The notes: a model not told the origin generated them from the letters alone. Shown: positions 10,321 to 18,496, counted from the first letter of the stretch. The stretch: 64,000 nucleotides of DNA from Microbacteriaceae bacterium PS02070 (GCA_029959865.1 JASCPE010000004.1:148535-212534), one strand, 5' to 3'. Numbers and translations: made by a program.

Positions 10321-10610
10321 TGCGGTGTTCTCCTCACGGTCGCCCAGAGGCCATAGTCGTGCATGGCACGCGTGTGCAGTTCCATCTGCTCGCGCCCGCC
10401 CTCGGCCACGACAGCAAAGCCGTCGTGGTGCACCGACAGCATGAGCCGTTCGGCCTCGGCGCGCGAATAACCGAAGTACTCACGAAAGACGCGCACGACA
10501 TAGCTCATCAGGTTGACGGGATCGTTCCAGACCACGGTCTGCCATGCATCATCGCCGACGAGGAGCAGCTCCTCCTCGAGATCCGAAACAGGTGCCGCTG
10601 GCATCGACAT
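10317..10610 (-). CDS. clpS: ATP-dependent Clp protease adaptor ClpS
   Basis: Adaptor that delivers N-degron substrates to ClpA/ClpC. The 97-residue protein has the conserved substrate-pocket region VVWNDPVNLMSYVVRVF and the segment VHHDGFAVVAEGGREQME. The ATG at 10610 shares bases with the stop of the upstream metallopeptidase gene (TGATG) and is preferred over a start three codons earlier. It ends with an ATGA overlap into the DUF2017 gene. ClpP1, ClpP2 and ClpX are encoded elsewhere in this window (32.8-36.3 kb). Confidence 0.95.
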   Translation of the reverse strand: MSMPAAPVSDLEEELLLVGDDAWQTVVWNDPVNLMSYVVRVFREYFGYSRAEAERLMLSVHHDGFAVVAEGGREQMELHTRAMHDYGLWATVRRTPQ

Positions 10611-10963
10611 CAGGCCCACCCCAGCTCGTGCAGGCGCGCATCGTCGATGCCGTAGAAGTGTGCGATCTCGTGCACCAGGGTGGTGTGGACTTCGTCACGC
10701 AGCTCGTCCAGGTCATCGCAGGCGTTGAGGTGCGGTTCGCGGAAGACCGTGATGCGGTCGGGGAGGTCGCCGAGTCCGTAGCGGTCGCGCTCGGTGAGGG
10801 CGAGTCCGTCGTAGACGCCGAAGAGGTCGAGGCTGCCGTCTTCCGGGCGATCTTCGATGAGGAACACCACATTCTCCAGACCCGCGAACATGTCGTCGGG
10901 CAGCCGGTCGAGCTCTTCGGTGACGAGCGCCTCGAACGCATCCGCGTCCATCTCGATCATCAT
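10610..10963 (-). CDS. Minimal zincin-type metallopeptidase family protein
   Basis: A 117-residue protein with an HExxH zinc motif (HEIAHFYGIDD) close to the C-terminus, the pattern of the small DUF1025/Zincin_1 family. Starts at 10963 or 10960 are equally good (tandem ATGs); an upstream start at 11014 adds a low-complexity basic leader and is rejected. It is first in a three-gene overlapping set with clpS and the DUF2017 gene. Proteolytic activity has not been shown for the family in general, so the function is inferred from the motif. Confidence 0.85.
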   Translation of the reverse strand: MMIEMDADAFEALVTEELDRLPDDMFAGLENVVFLIEDRPEDGSLDLFGVYDGLALTERDRYGLGDLPDRITVFREPHLNACDDLDELRDEVHTTLVHEIAHFYGIDDARLHELGWA

Positions 10964-11118
10964 GTCATTCCGTGGGGTGTGTGGTCGGGGTGCGGACGTC
11001 CGTGCGGACGTCATTCAAGGCTAACCCGTGCGGCGAGACGAGCCTGAGTCACAGGTACGACCCACGTCTTGCGTATGGTTCGCAGGAGAACTCATAGCGA
11101 GGCGGTGGGGAGCAGTAT

Positions 11119-11194
11119 GGGGTGGCTAACGGGGCTCGAACCCGCGACCCCCGCGACCACAACGCGGTGCTCTACCAACTGAGCTATAGCCACC
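11119..11194 (-). tRNA. tRNA-His (GTG)
   Basis: Cloverleaf complete on the minus strand: acceptor GTGGCTA/TAGCCAC, D-arm GCTCAGTTGGTAGAGC, anticodon loop TTGTGGT and T-arm with GGTTCGAGCCC. The extra 5' G(-1) opposite discriminator C, the identity pair of tRNA-His, is encoded, and CCA is encoded at the 3' end. Confidence 0.97.
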
Positions 11195-11228
11195 GTGTGC
11201 CCGATGAACAGGCAACTACACAAGTGTA

Positions 11229-11852
11229 TTACAGGCCTGGCGTGAACGACGAAACGACGGTGGCGGCAGTCGTGCGCGCGAAGTTGCTCGAGGGACCGGG
11301 CTCTGCGACGAACACCGCTTCGCGATAGTAGGCCAGCTCGCGGATGGACTCCTGGATATCTGCGAGGGCGCGGTGTCCGCCGTCCTTGGCGGGGGCGTGA
11401 ATGTATGCCCGCGGGAACCACCGCTTGGCCAGCTCCTTGATGCTCGATACGTCCACATTGCGATAGTGCAGATACGTGTCGACTTCGGGCATGTATTTCG
11501 CCAGGAACATGCGGTCTGTGCCGATCGTGTTGCCTGCCAGCGGAGCGCGTGCGGGCGGCGTGAACTGCGAGATGTACTCGAGGACCTGCGCCTGCGCCTC
11601 CTCCAAGGTGATGCCGCCGGCAATCTCATCGATCAGCCCGGAGGTGGTGTGCATGTTCGTCACGAACTCGCTCATGTTCTCCAGCGCCGCATCGGACGCC
11701 TTGATGACCAACTGCAGTCCGTCATCGAGGGCGTTAAGGTCGAAGTCCGTCACAATGACGGCGATCTCCACCAACTCATCGATCGCAAGATCAAGCCCAG
11801 TCATTTCACAATCGATCCAGACCAGACGGTCTGCCGTCGTATCACGCCCCAT
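11229..11852 (-). CDS. orn: Oligoribonuclease
   Basis: 3'-5' exoribonuclease that degrades nanoRNAs (2-5 nt), including pGpG. The 207-residue protein begins VWIDCEMTGLDLAIDELVEIA, with DEDD-family Asp14 and Glu16, and has the later conserved GNTIGTDRMFL and HRALADIQESI blocks that carry the other acidic residues and the catalytic His/Asp. The C-terminus has a ~20-residue extension past the usual end. A TAGACT -10 hexamer ends 6 nt before the ATG, predicting a leaderless mRNA. tRNA-His lies 34 bp downstream on the same strand. Confidence 0.96.
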   Translation of the reverse strand: MGRDTTADRLVWIDCEMTGLDLAIDELVEIAVIVTDFDLNALDDGLQLVIKASDAALENMSEFVTNMHTTSGLIDEIAGGITLEEAQAQVLEYISQFTPPARAPLAGNTIGTDRMFLAKYMPEVDTYLHYRNVDVSSIKELAKRWFPRAYIHAPAKDGGHRALADIQESIRELAYYREAVFVAEPGPSSNFARTTAATVVSSFTPGL

Positions 11853-11858
11853 TTCTCC

Positions 11859-11864
11859 AGTCTA
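11859..11864 (-). promoter_or_regulatory. -10 element of leaderless orn promoter
   Basis: On the minus strand TAGACT is followed by six bases and the ATG of orn at 11852. Confidence 0.6.
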
Positions 11865-11952
11865 GTCCTGCGAATAGACCCGCGTCCGAAACCATCCCCA
11901 GGTCACGCGCGTGATCCGACAGTGGACTCCGGACCGGATACCCTGGAGACGC

Positions 11953-12025
11953 GCCTCCGTAGCTCAGGGGATAGAGCGGCGGCCTTCTAATCCGCGGGTC
12001 GATGGTTCGAATCCATCCGGGGGCA
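11953..12025 (+). tRNA. tRNA-Arg (TCT)
   Basis: Seventy-three-nt cloverleaf with acceptor GCCTCCG/CGGGGGC, D-arm GCTCAGGGGATAGAGC, anticodon loop CTTCTAA (anticodon TCT) and T-arm GGTTCGAATCC. CCA is not encoded. Confidence 0.95.
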
Positions 12026-12104
12026 CTTAAGTTTCGTCGTCTGCGCGGCACTCTAGCGCGTGACGGGCCGCAGGCGTACCGTCGGAACTGCCGAAAGGAG
12101 TTCG

Positions 12105-12320
12105 ATGATGAGCACCACTGAGACCGCATCCGCGCTGTGGGTCGCATATGGAAACGATGGCGTCGTCGGTACCGTCCGTAAGGGTGAAGACGGTTACACC
12201 GTCACGATGGCCGGAGCCGATGCCGCTGCGGGAACGTACCCGTCGATGGAGATCGCGAAGAGCGCGCTTCACGCCCGGCTGAAGCCAGGAGCTGATTGGC
12301 CGTCATTCCGGCAGCATTGA
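12105..12320 (+). CDS. Small conserved hypothetical protein
   Basis: A 71-residue protein (opening MMSTTETASALWVAYGNDG). The first of two tandem ATGs is used because AAAGGAG lies 5-6 nt upstream. No signal peptide, membrane segment or catalytic motif is visible; the composition suggests a small soluble beta-rich protein. Similar short proteins occur in Microbacteriaceae, some mislabelled as methyltransferases, which this is too short to be. It converges with the YczE gene, overlapping by 18 bp. Confidence 0.75.
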   Translation: MMSTTETASALWVAYGNDGVVGTVRKGEDGYTVTMAGADAAAGTYPSMEIAKSALHARLKPGADWPSFRQH

Positions 12321-12935
12321 GGCGCGTGTCGTCCGCGTCGCGCGAGAGGCAGGCCCCTGGCGTGTCGAGACGCGGAGGATGCGCATCGCGACCTGCGTGA
12401 GGGGCCCGATCAGCAGGGCGAACATCACGGTGCCGAGGCCGACCGTCCCTCCGAGGAGCCATCCCGCGGCGAGGACCGTCACTTCCACCGTCACGCGTGC
12501 GCGCCAGATCGGCCAGCCAAGTCGTGCGTTGAGCCCCGTCATGAGCCCGTCCCGAGGTCCTGCGCCCCAGTTCGCGCCCAGGTAGATCGCCGAAGCGAGG
12601 GCGACCAGTGTGATGCCGCCGAGGAGCAGCGCGAGTTGCGCCACCAGCCCGCGAGCGGGGGGCAGGACGTCCAGCGTGAGTTGCAATGCCGTGCCGACGA
12701 CGAGGATGTTCGTGATCGTTCCGAGCCCGGGCTTCTGTCGGAGCGGAACCCAGAGGAACAGCACGACGAATCCGAGAAGGTTGGTGACCCAACCGATACC
12801 CCACCCGGTACGCAGGGACAGTCCTTCCGCCAGCACCGTCCAGGGATCGATGCCCAGACCAGCGCTGACCGTCATCGCCAGTCCGGCGCCGTAGAGGAAT
12901 TGGCCACCGAGAAGTCGCATAATCCGAATCAGCAT
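12303..12935 (-). CDS. YczE/YitT-type integral membrane protein
   Basis: A 210-residue protein with about five membrane segments (for example GQFLYGAGLAMTVSAGLGI, WVTNLLGFVVLFLWVPL, LALLLGGITLVALASAIYL) and the family block WGAGPRDGLMTGLNARLG. Members of this family are commonly encoded next to, and divergent from, a MocR-type regulator, as here. Transport substrate is unknown. The start at 12935 (or the in-frame ATG at 12920) is chosen because upstream sequence is low-complexity and overlaps the divergent gene. Confidence 0.88.
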   Translation of the reverse strand: MLIRIMRLLGGQFLYGAGLAMTVSAGLGIDPWTVLAEGLSLRTGWGIGWVTNLLGFVVLFLWVPLRQKPGLGTITNILVVGTALQLTLDVLPPARGLVAQLALLLGGITLVALASAIYLGANWGAGPRDGLMTGLNARLGWPIWRARVTVEVTVLAAGWLLGGTVGLGTVMFALLIGPLTQVAMRILRVSTRQGPASRATRTTRASMLPE

Positions 12936-12954
12936 GGAAACTATCCCATCAAAG

Positions 12955-12979
12955 ATTGGACCGCCAGACGCAGTCCAAT
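12955..12979. promoter_or_regulatory. Candidate MocR operator (inverted repeat)
   Basis: ATTGGAC and GTCCAAT form a perfect 7-bp inverted repeat separated by 11 bp, about two helical turns overall. It lies in the 61-bp spacer between yczE and the regulator, over the regulator's -35 region. Confidence 0.5.
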
Positions 12980-12984
12980 TCGGA

Positions 12985-12990
12985 TACGGT
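12985..12990 (+). promoter_or_regulatory. -10 element of leaderless MocR-gene promoter
   Basis: TACGGT ends 6 nt before GTG 12997, supporting that start over the in-frame ATG at 12934, which overlaps the divergent gene's start. Confidence 0.55.
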
Positions 12991-12996
12991 GGAACG

Positions 12997-14409
12997 GTGG
13001 ACGCTCGAATCTCATCCCGGACTCTTGCCGCGGCGCTCGGCGGCTGGCGGACGCGGACTCCGGTGTACGAAGCCCTCGCAGACGGCGTGCGTCTGCTGTG
13101 CCTCGATAATCGCCTGCCGCCGCACACGGGTCTCCCCGCCGAGCGCGAGTTGGCTGCCACCCTCGGCGTCAGTCGCGCCACGGTGGCGTCTGCCTACAGC
13201 AGCCTGCGCTCTTCCGGCCACATCGAGAGCGTGGGCGGATCGGGGAGCGTCACGTTGCCGCAGCGACGTGAGGACCCGGGGCTCTCACCCCTTGCTGACG
13301 ACGGAATCGACCTGCAGCGGGCGAGCCCCCCGGCGTGGCCGGGGCTTGCTGGGTTGTTCGCGCACGTCGCGGCTGACGCGGCACCATTGCTTGCCCGACT
13401 CGGCCACGACACGACGGGCAGCCTCGCTCTGCGCACCTGTATTGCCGAACGCTACACCGCGGCGGGGGAGCCAACCGATCCTGAGCAGATCCTCGTCACC
13501 AACGGCGCTCAGAGCGCGATCGCGCTCATCGCGCGGACGCTGTCACGTCGGGGTGACCGCGTCGCGATCGAGACCCCGACCTACCCCCACGCCGCGGAAG
13601 CGTTCCGGGAAGCAGGCGGTCGCCTCGTACCGCTTCCGGTGTCGGCGCGTGACGGGTGGGACCTCGATCGCGCGCAGGATGCGATCAGCCGAGCTCAGCC
13701 GTCGCTCGCGTACCTCATGCCGCGGTTTCACAATCCGACGGGCGCCGTGATGTCTCCGCTGGAGCAGGCCACGTTCGAGTCGCTCGCGCGCAGGCAGGGA
13801 GCGACGCTCATCGTCGATGAGACCACGGCCGACCTCGCCATCGACGAGGAGCCGGGGCTGTCTTTCACGGGAGCGCCCGTCATCCGAATTGGGTCGCTGA
13901 GCAAGTCGGTGTGGGGCGGACTGCGAATCGGGTGGGTCCGCGCTCGCGCAGATGTCATTCGGCGTCTTGCGGCGGCGCGTCCGAGTTCCGACTTGGGTAC
14001 TCCCGAGTGGGAGCAGGCGGTGGCCGTGCGTGTGTTCGATCACCTGCCCGAGGTCCTCTCACAACGGTCGGCGTTTCTGCGCGCCGGCCGCGACCGCACT
14101 CTCGCGGCGCTCGCGCACTTCCTCCCGGAATGGGATGTGCCCCGTGTGAGCGGTGGGGTGAGTCTCTGGGCGGGCCTTGACCGACCGCTCAGCTCGGCCC
14201 TCGTCCTCGCGGCCCGGGAGGAACGGCTGTACCTCTCAGCGGGTGCGCGATTTGCCGCGACGAGCGGACACGATCAGTACCTCCGGATCCCGTTCACGGC
14301 GCCGGAGGCGGAGATGCAGCGTGCCGTGGAGATTCTGAGTCGGGTCTGGCCGCACGTGATCGCTCGAGTCCCTCGGAGCGCACAGCTCATGACGGACTCC
14401 GTCGTCTGA
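12997..14409 (+). CDS. MocR-type regulator (GntR HTH fused to aminotransferase fold)
   Basis: Transcriptional regulator of about 470 residues. An N-terminal GntR winged helix (residues ~15-85; LPAERELAATLGVSRATVASAY) is linked to a fold-type I PLP aminotransferase-like domain with the features NPTGAV, DETTADL and the PLP lysine in GSLSKSVWGGLRIGW. Pairing with a divergent YczE membrane protein matches the YczR subgroup of MocR regulators. It presumably uses PLP or an amino-acid adduct as effector and controls yczE through the inverted repeat between them; the last point is inference. Confidence 0.92.
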   Translation: MDARISSRTLAAALGGWRTRTPVYEALADGVRLLCLDNRLPPHTGLPAERELAATLGVSRATVASAYSSLRSSGHIESVGGSGSVTLPQRREDPGLSPLADDGIDLQRASPPAWPGLAGLFAHVAADAAPLLARLGHDTTGSLALRTCIAERYTAAGEPTDPEQILVTNGAQSAIALIARTLSRRGDRVAIETPTYPHAAEAFREAGGRLVPLPVSARDGWDLDRAQDAISRAQPSLAYLMPRFHNPTGAVMSPLEQATFESLARRQGATLIVDETTADLAIDEEPGLSFTGAPVIRIGSLSKSVWGGLRIGWVRARADVIRRLAAARPSSDLGTPEWEQAVAVRVFDHLPEVLSQRSAFLRAGRDRTLAALAHFLPEWDVPRVSGGVSLWAGLDRPLSSALVLAAREERLYLSAGARFAATSGHDQYLRIPFTAPEAEMQRAVEILSRVWPHVIARVPRSAQLMTDSVV

Positions 14410-14500
14410 GGCCCGTGGCGCCGTGTCATGATGCGGTGAGTTCCCACGGGAACACGGGGATTGCGCCGCGCGTTAGGTTGAGGGAGACGTAGGGAGAAAC

Positions 14501-15025
14501 ATGGAGACGTACATCCTCGCCGGCGGGTGCTTCTGGTGCCTTGATGCGGCTTATCGTGCGCTGAACGGTGTTAAGTCGGTGGAGTCCGGCTACATCGGCG
14601 GCATGCGCCCGTACCCCAGCTACGAACAGGTGTGCACCGGCGCGACCGGTCACGCAGAAGCGGTCGCGGTCACCTTCGACCCCGACGTGATCCCCTCCGA
14701 GGTCATCCTGGACGCGTTCTTCACGATGCATGACCCACGCCAGCTCAACCGCCAAGGCAACGACGTCGGTACGCAGTACCGATCTGCCATGTTCCCGCAA
14801 AGCGACGCGCAGCGGGAGGAATTTCTCGCCGCGATCGACCGAGCGAATGAGATGTGGGGTGGCGGCGTTGTCACCACGATTGAGGACGCGGATGTGTTCT
14901 ACCCGGCCGAGGACTACCACCAGGACTTCTTCGCGAAGAACCCCGGGCAGGGGTACTGCCTCGCGGTGGCCGTGCCCAAGGTGAACAAGGTGCGTGCGGC
15001 CTTCTCGGAGTACATCGCGCGCTGA
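14501..15025 (+). CDS. msrA: Peptide methionine-S-sulfoxide reductase MsrA
   Basis: Repairs oxidised methionine in proteins. The 174-residue protein begins METYILAGGCFWCLDAAY with catalytic Cys10 in the GCFWC signature, followed by GYIGG, GHAEAV and the C-terminal EDYHQDFFAKNPGQGYC block. Cys13 and the cysteine in QGYC could serve as recycling residues. A GGGAGA ribosome-binding site lies upstream. It is monocistronic; a hairpin follows at 15121-15153. Confidence 0.96.
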   Translation: METYILAGGCFWCLDAAYRALNGVKSVESGYIGGMRPYPSYEQVCTGATGHAEAVAVTFDPDVIPSEVILDAFFTMHDPRQLNRQGNDVGTQYRSAMFPQSDAQREEFLAAIDRANEMWGGGVVTTIEDADVFYPAEDYHQDFFAKNPGQGYCLAVAVPKVNKVRAAFSEYIAR

Positions 15026-15120
15026 CGGGCGTCCTCCCCAGACGAGTATGGGGTTCACCGTTCCCACACTCTTCCCACCTGCGGGCTGGCTGCGACGCGC
15101 GTGCCTCGACAATCGAGTCA

Positions 15121-15153
15121 GCTCCGGCGCCCACGGGCACTGGGCGTCGGAGC
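15121..15153 (+). terminator. Hairpin between msrA and ssb
   Basis: A 13-bp stem with one G-T pair (arms 15121-15133 and 15141-15153) lies 96 bp after msrA and 22 bp before ssb. There is no T-run, so it could be a terminator or a structured ssb leader. Confidence 0.45.
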
Positions 15154-15174
15154 ACCGACCGGAGGGAGATTGTC

Positions 15175-15639
15175 ATGGCCGAGCAGGTCACCATCATCGG
15201 AAACATCGCGACGGACCCCGAGCGCAGTCAGACACAGACCGGTGTTCCGGTCGTCACGTTCCGACTCGCCGCAGGGGAGCGACGAAAGGATCCGCAGACC
15301 GGTCAGTGGAGCGAGGTGCACACCAACTGGTACCGCGTCTCCGCGTACCGTGCACTGGCCGACAATGCCGCTGCGTCCTTGCGCAAGGGTGAGCGAGTGC
15401 TCGTGACGGGCAGGCTCCGGTTGCGCACGTGGGAGTCCAACGGCAAATCCGGGCACGAGGCGGAGGTCGATGCCGATGCGCTGGGGCACGACCTGCTGTG
15501 GGGGAGTTCGTCGTTCACGCGTAACGTGCCCCAGCGGCAGACGTCGCCCGCGACGACCGCCGCACCGGACGGGGGAGGAGATGGCACGGCCGCGGAAGCC
15601 TGGACGGCCCCGGCCACCGCGGACGCCACGCCCTTCTAG
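15175..15639 (+). CDS. ssb: Single-stranded DNA-binding protein (paralogue type)
   Basis: OB-fold protein of 154 residues with the N-terminal signature VTIIGNIATDPERSQTQTG, VTFRLAAGER and the typical TNWYRVSAYRALADNAAASL segment (residues ~45-65). The C-terminal tail is short and rich in Ala/Thr/Pro and ends in ADATPF, not the acidic DDDIPF tip used by SSB to recruit partners, so this is probably an accessory SSB rather than the main replicative copy, which usually sits with rpsF and rpsR. An ACCGGAGGGAG ribosome-binding site is present. Confidence 0.92.
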   Translation: MAEQVTIIGNIATDPERSQTQTGVPVVTFRLAAGERRKDPQTGQWSEVHTNWYRVSAYRALADNAAASLRKGERVLVTGRLRLRTWESNGKSGHEAEVDADALGHDLLWGSSSFTRNVPQRQTSPATTAAPDGGGDGTAAEAWTAPATADATPF

Positions 15640-15642
15640 CCC

Positions 15643-15648
15643 TAGACT
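15643..15648 (+). promoter_or_regulatory. -10 element of leaderless lipoprotein promoter
   Basis: TAGACT ends 6 nt before GTG 15655, the same arrangement as gatC, orn and proA. Confidence 0.55.
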
Positions 15649-15654
15649 CGCGGG

Positions 15655-16140
15655 GTGAGCCAGGCCGGACGACGTCGGAGACTCCTCAGTACCGGGGGGC
15701 TTTCGTTTGCGATCCTCATGCTCGCCGGGTGTGCTCCGGAGATCCCAGCACCACCGTCTCCGCCCGCGAGTGCGACACCCGAGAGCTCCGCAAGTCCCAC
15801 GCCCGGCGGGGGACTCATCGCGTCCGGGAGCGCTGACGAGAATCTCCCGTGGTTCGCGGCCACAGTCTCCCGGGTGTGGGACCTTGATCAGAGCGTGCAC
15901 GGTCAGGACTACCTCGATGCGCTCGCGACGGCAGGCTTTCCGAAGGAGGCCATTCAGGTGACCGATGACCGTACGAGTGTGGGTAACCCGGCGGACAGTA
16001 TTCAGTTCGCCGTCCTGTGGGACGGATCCTGTCTCATCGGCCAGGTAGGTCCCTCGGTCGACGGTCCGATCACGATTGTGGCACCGGAGCTCGTAGCCGG
16101 CGGTTGTCTCGTGGGAGCGACGCGCGATATTCAGTGGTGA
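15655..16140 (+). CDS. Predicted lipoprotein, function unknown
   Basis: A 161-residue protein with an n-region of four arginines, a hydrophobic core (FAILMLAG) and a lipobox LAGC, so Cys26 would be lipidated after Lgt/Lsp processing. A Pro/Ser/Thr-rich linker (residues ~27-55) follows and then a compact domain with WDGSCLIGQVG and GGCLVGATRDI. Two further cysteines may form a disulfide. It resembles the actinobacterial DUF6993-type lipoproteins; no function known. GTG start supported by the TAGACT hexamer 6 nt upstream. Confidence 0.85.
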   Translation: MSQAGRRRRLLSTGGLSFAILMLAGCAPEIPAPPSPPASATPESSASPTPGGGLIASGSADENLPWFAATVSRVWDLDQSVHGQDYLDALATAGFPKEAIQVTDDRTSVGNPADSIQFAVLWDGSCLIGQVGPSVDGPITIVAPELVAGGCLVGATRDIQW

Positions 16141-16253
16141 CCGGGGCCGAACCCGTCCGCTCGTGGCGTAGGAGGCCCTCCTGGGCGCGGGCGGACGTAC
16201 CCACTCGGTAGGCTGGGACGCTGACACTGCGAACACAGGAAAGAGCGGAAAAC

Positions 16254-17933
16254 GTGGCTGAGTACATCTATCAGATGGTTCGCGCGCGCAAGGCGGTCGG
16301 CGACAAGCTGATCCTCGACGACGTGACGATGGCCTTCCTCCCGGGCGCCAAGATCGGCATGGTCGGACCCAACGGTGCCGGTAAGTCGACGATCCTCAAG
16401 ATCATGGCGGGCCTGGATAAGCCCTCCAACGGCGATGCGGCACTCGCTCCCGGGTTCACCGTCGGCATCCTCATGCAGGAGCCCGAGCTGGACGAGTCGA
16501 AAACCGTCCTGGAGAACATCCAAGACGGCATCGCCATCAAGGCGAAGCTTGACCGGTTCAACGAGATCTCCGCGCTGATGAGCGACCCCGACGCCGACTT
16601 CGACACCCTTCTTGCCGAGATGGGTACCCTTCAGGAGGAGATCGACGCGGCCGACGCGTGGGACCTTGACTCCCAACTGGAACAGGCGATGGATGCGCTG
16701 CGGACGCCGCCGGGCGATGCGTCCGTGAGCAACCTCTCGGGTGGTGAGAAGCGACGCGTCGCACTGACGAAGCTTCTGCTGCAGAAGCCCGACCTTCTGC
16801 TGCTGGATGAGCCGACGAACCACCTCGACGCCGAAAGCGTGCTGTGGCTGGAACAGCATCTTCAGAGCTATCCCGGCGCTGTCATCGCGATCACGCACGA
16901 TCGGTACTTCCTCGACAACGTCGCGGAGTGGATCGCCGAAGTGGACCGCGGGCGCCTCATCGGGTACGAGGGCAACTACTCGACCTACCTCGAGAAGAAG
17001 GCTGAGCGCCTGAGCATTCAGGGCAAGAAGGATGCGAAGCTCGCCAAGCGCCTCAAGGACGAGCTGGAGTGGGTTCGCTCCAACACCAAGGGGCGTCAGG
17101 CCAAGTCCAAGGCACGTCTGGCTCGCTACGAAGAGATGGCCTCCGAGGCGGAGCGGACGAAGAAGCTCGACTTCGAAGAGATTCAGATCCCGCCGGGGCC
17201 GCGTCTGGGAAGCGTCGTGATCGAAGCGAAGAACCTCGAGAAGGGCTTCGGCGACCGTTCCCTCATCGACGGTCTCAGCTTCAGCCTGCCGCCGAACGGC
17301 ATCGTGGGCGTCATCGGCCCCAACGGCGTCGGAAAGACGACGCTGTTCAAGACGATCGTCGGCCTCGAACCGCTCGACGGCGGCGACCTCAAGATCGGTG
17401 AAACGGTCAAGATCAGCTACGTCGATCAGGGTCGCTCCAACATCGATCCCAACAAGTCGCTGTGGGAGGTGGTCTCCGATGGACTGGACATCATCACCGT
17501 CGGCAAGATCGAGATCCCGTCCCGTGCGTACGTGTCGAAGTTCGGCTTCAAGGGGCCCGACCAGCAGAAGAAGGCCGGCGTTCTCTCCGGCGGTGAGCGC
17601 AACCGTCTCAACCTCGCGCTCACGCTCAAAGAGGGCGGCAACCTGCTGCTGCTCGACGAACCGACGAACGACCTCGACGTCGAGACTCTCCAGTCGCTGG
17701 AGAACGCTCTTCTTGAGTTCCCCGGGTGCGCTGTGGTGATCACACACGACCGGTGGTTCCTCGACCGCGTCGCGACGCACATTCTGGCCTACGAGGGCAC
17801 CGATGAACACCCGGACAAGTGGTACTGGTTCGAGGGGAACTTCGAAGCGTACGAGGCGAACAAGATCGAGCGACTCGGACCCGACGCGGCGAACCCGCAC
17901 CGTTCCACGCATCGCAAGCTGACGCGTGACTGA
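16254..17933 (+). CDS. ettA: ABC-F ATPase, energy-dependent translational throttle EttA
   Basis: Ribosome-associated ABC-F protein that gates early elongation according to ATP/ADP. The 559 residues hold two ABC cassettes: the first with GPNGAGKST, LSGGEKRRVAL and LLLLDEPTNHLD, the second with GPNGVGKTT, LSGGERNRLNL and LLLLDEPTNDLD. Between them lie an arm and the charged linker (KRLKDELEWVRSNTKGRQAKS) that contacts tRNA. There are no membrane segments. GTG start with AGGAAAGAGCGG upstream; a TAGGCT -10-like hexamer lies ~40 nt upstream (16209-16214). The stop overlaps the next gene by 8 bp. Confidence 0.95.
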   Translation: MAEYIYQMVRARKAVGDKLILDDVTMAFLPGAKIGMVGPNGAGKSTILKIMAGLDKPSNGDAALAPGFTVGILMQEPELDESKTVLENIQDGIAIKAKLDRFNEISALMSDPDADFDTLLAEMGTLQEEIDAADAWDLDSQLEQAMDALRTPPGDASVSNLSGGEKRRVALTKLLLQKPDLLLLDEPTNHLDAESVLWLEQHLQSYPGAVIAITHDRYFLDNVAEWIAEVDRGRLIGYEGNYSTYLEKKAERLSIQGKKDAKLAKRLKDELEWVRSNTKGRQAKSKARLARYEEMASEAERTKKLDFEEIQIPPGPRLGSVVIEAKNLEKGFGDRSLIDGLSFSLPPNGIVGVIGPNGVGKTTLFKTIVGLEPLDGGDLKIGETVKISYVDQGRSNIDPNKSLWEVVSDGLDIITVGKIEIPSRAYVSKFGFKGPDQQKKAGVLSGGERNRLNLALTLKEGGNLLLLDEPTNDLDVETLQSLENALLEFPGCAVVITHDRWFLDRVATHILAYEGTDEHPDKWYWFEGNFEAYEANKIERLGPDAANPHRSTHRKLTRD

Positions 17934-18423
17934 CGCGGCGTCGTCGTCGGGGCAACGTCTCCACGTCCCCATCGCCCTGAGGTGGGGCGATCTCGACGCG
18001 TTCAACCACGTCAACAACACCTCCATGCTCAAGCTCCTTGAGGAGGCGCGTGTCCGTGCCTTCTGGGGTGCTGAACATGGCGAGGAGGTGCCCACCACGG
18101 CGGTACTCCGCCCGGGGCCTGCGGGGGGACAGCTGATGCTGATCGCCCGTCAGGAGATCGAGTACCTCGCGCCGGTTCCGTACCGACGGGACCCGCTCGA
18201 CATCCAGCTGTGGTTCTCCTCGTTTGGCGGTTCCAGCGTCGAGGTGTCGTACGAGGTCTTCAGCCCGGCCGGGGCCGAGCCACAGACGCTTTACGCCCGG
18301 GCGAAGAGTGTGGTCGTGATGGTCGACGCCGCCACGGGGAAACCCACGCGACTGACCGACGAGATGCGCGGTGCGTGGTCACCGTACGCGGGACCGGCCG
18401 TGGCAATGGGTCAGCGCCGCTGA
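17926..18423 (+). CDS. Hotdog-fold acyl-CoA thioesterase (4HBT family)
   Basis: A 165-residue single-hotdog thioesterase. The motif RWGDLDAFNHVNNTSMLKLLEEAR (in part) holds the catalytic aspartate and the HVNN turn typical of 4-hydroxybenzoyl-CoA thioesterase/YbgC-like enzymes. Likely acts on acyl-CoA in the cytoplasm; substrate length is not predictable. The GTG start overlaps the ettA stop by 8 bp, so the two are co-transcribed. It converges with tesB across a terminator hairpin. Confidence 0.9.
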   Translation: MTDAASSSGQRLHVPIALRWGDLDAFNHVNNTSMLKLLEEARVRAFWGAEHGEEVPTTAVLRPGPAGGQLMLIARQEIEYLAPVPYRRDPLDIQLWFSSFGGSSVEVSYEVFSPAGAEPQTLYARAKSVVVMVDAATGKPTRLTDEMRGAWSPYAGPAVAMGQRR

Positions 18424-18472
18424 GCCTCAGCTGTGGCGGGGTGGGTGGGGTGCCGACGCCGTCGTGCGTCGC

Positions 18473-18496
18473 GTGACCGGCACCCGCTCCGGTCAC
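18473..18496. terminator. Convergent terminator between the thioesterase genes
   Basis: Perfect 8-bp stem GTGACCGG/CCGGTCAC with an 8-nt loop at the meeting point of two convergent genes; it includes the tesB stop codon. Confidence 0.5.

Noticed and set aside
16131..18098. A 655-codon open frame antisense to ettA
   Set aside because: Shadow frame of a high-GC gene: Arg/Val/Leu/Asp-rich with no motif, while the plus strand encodes a complete ABC-F protein.
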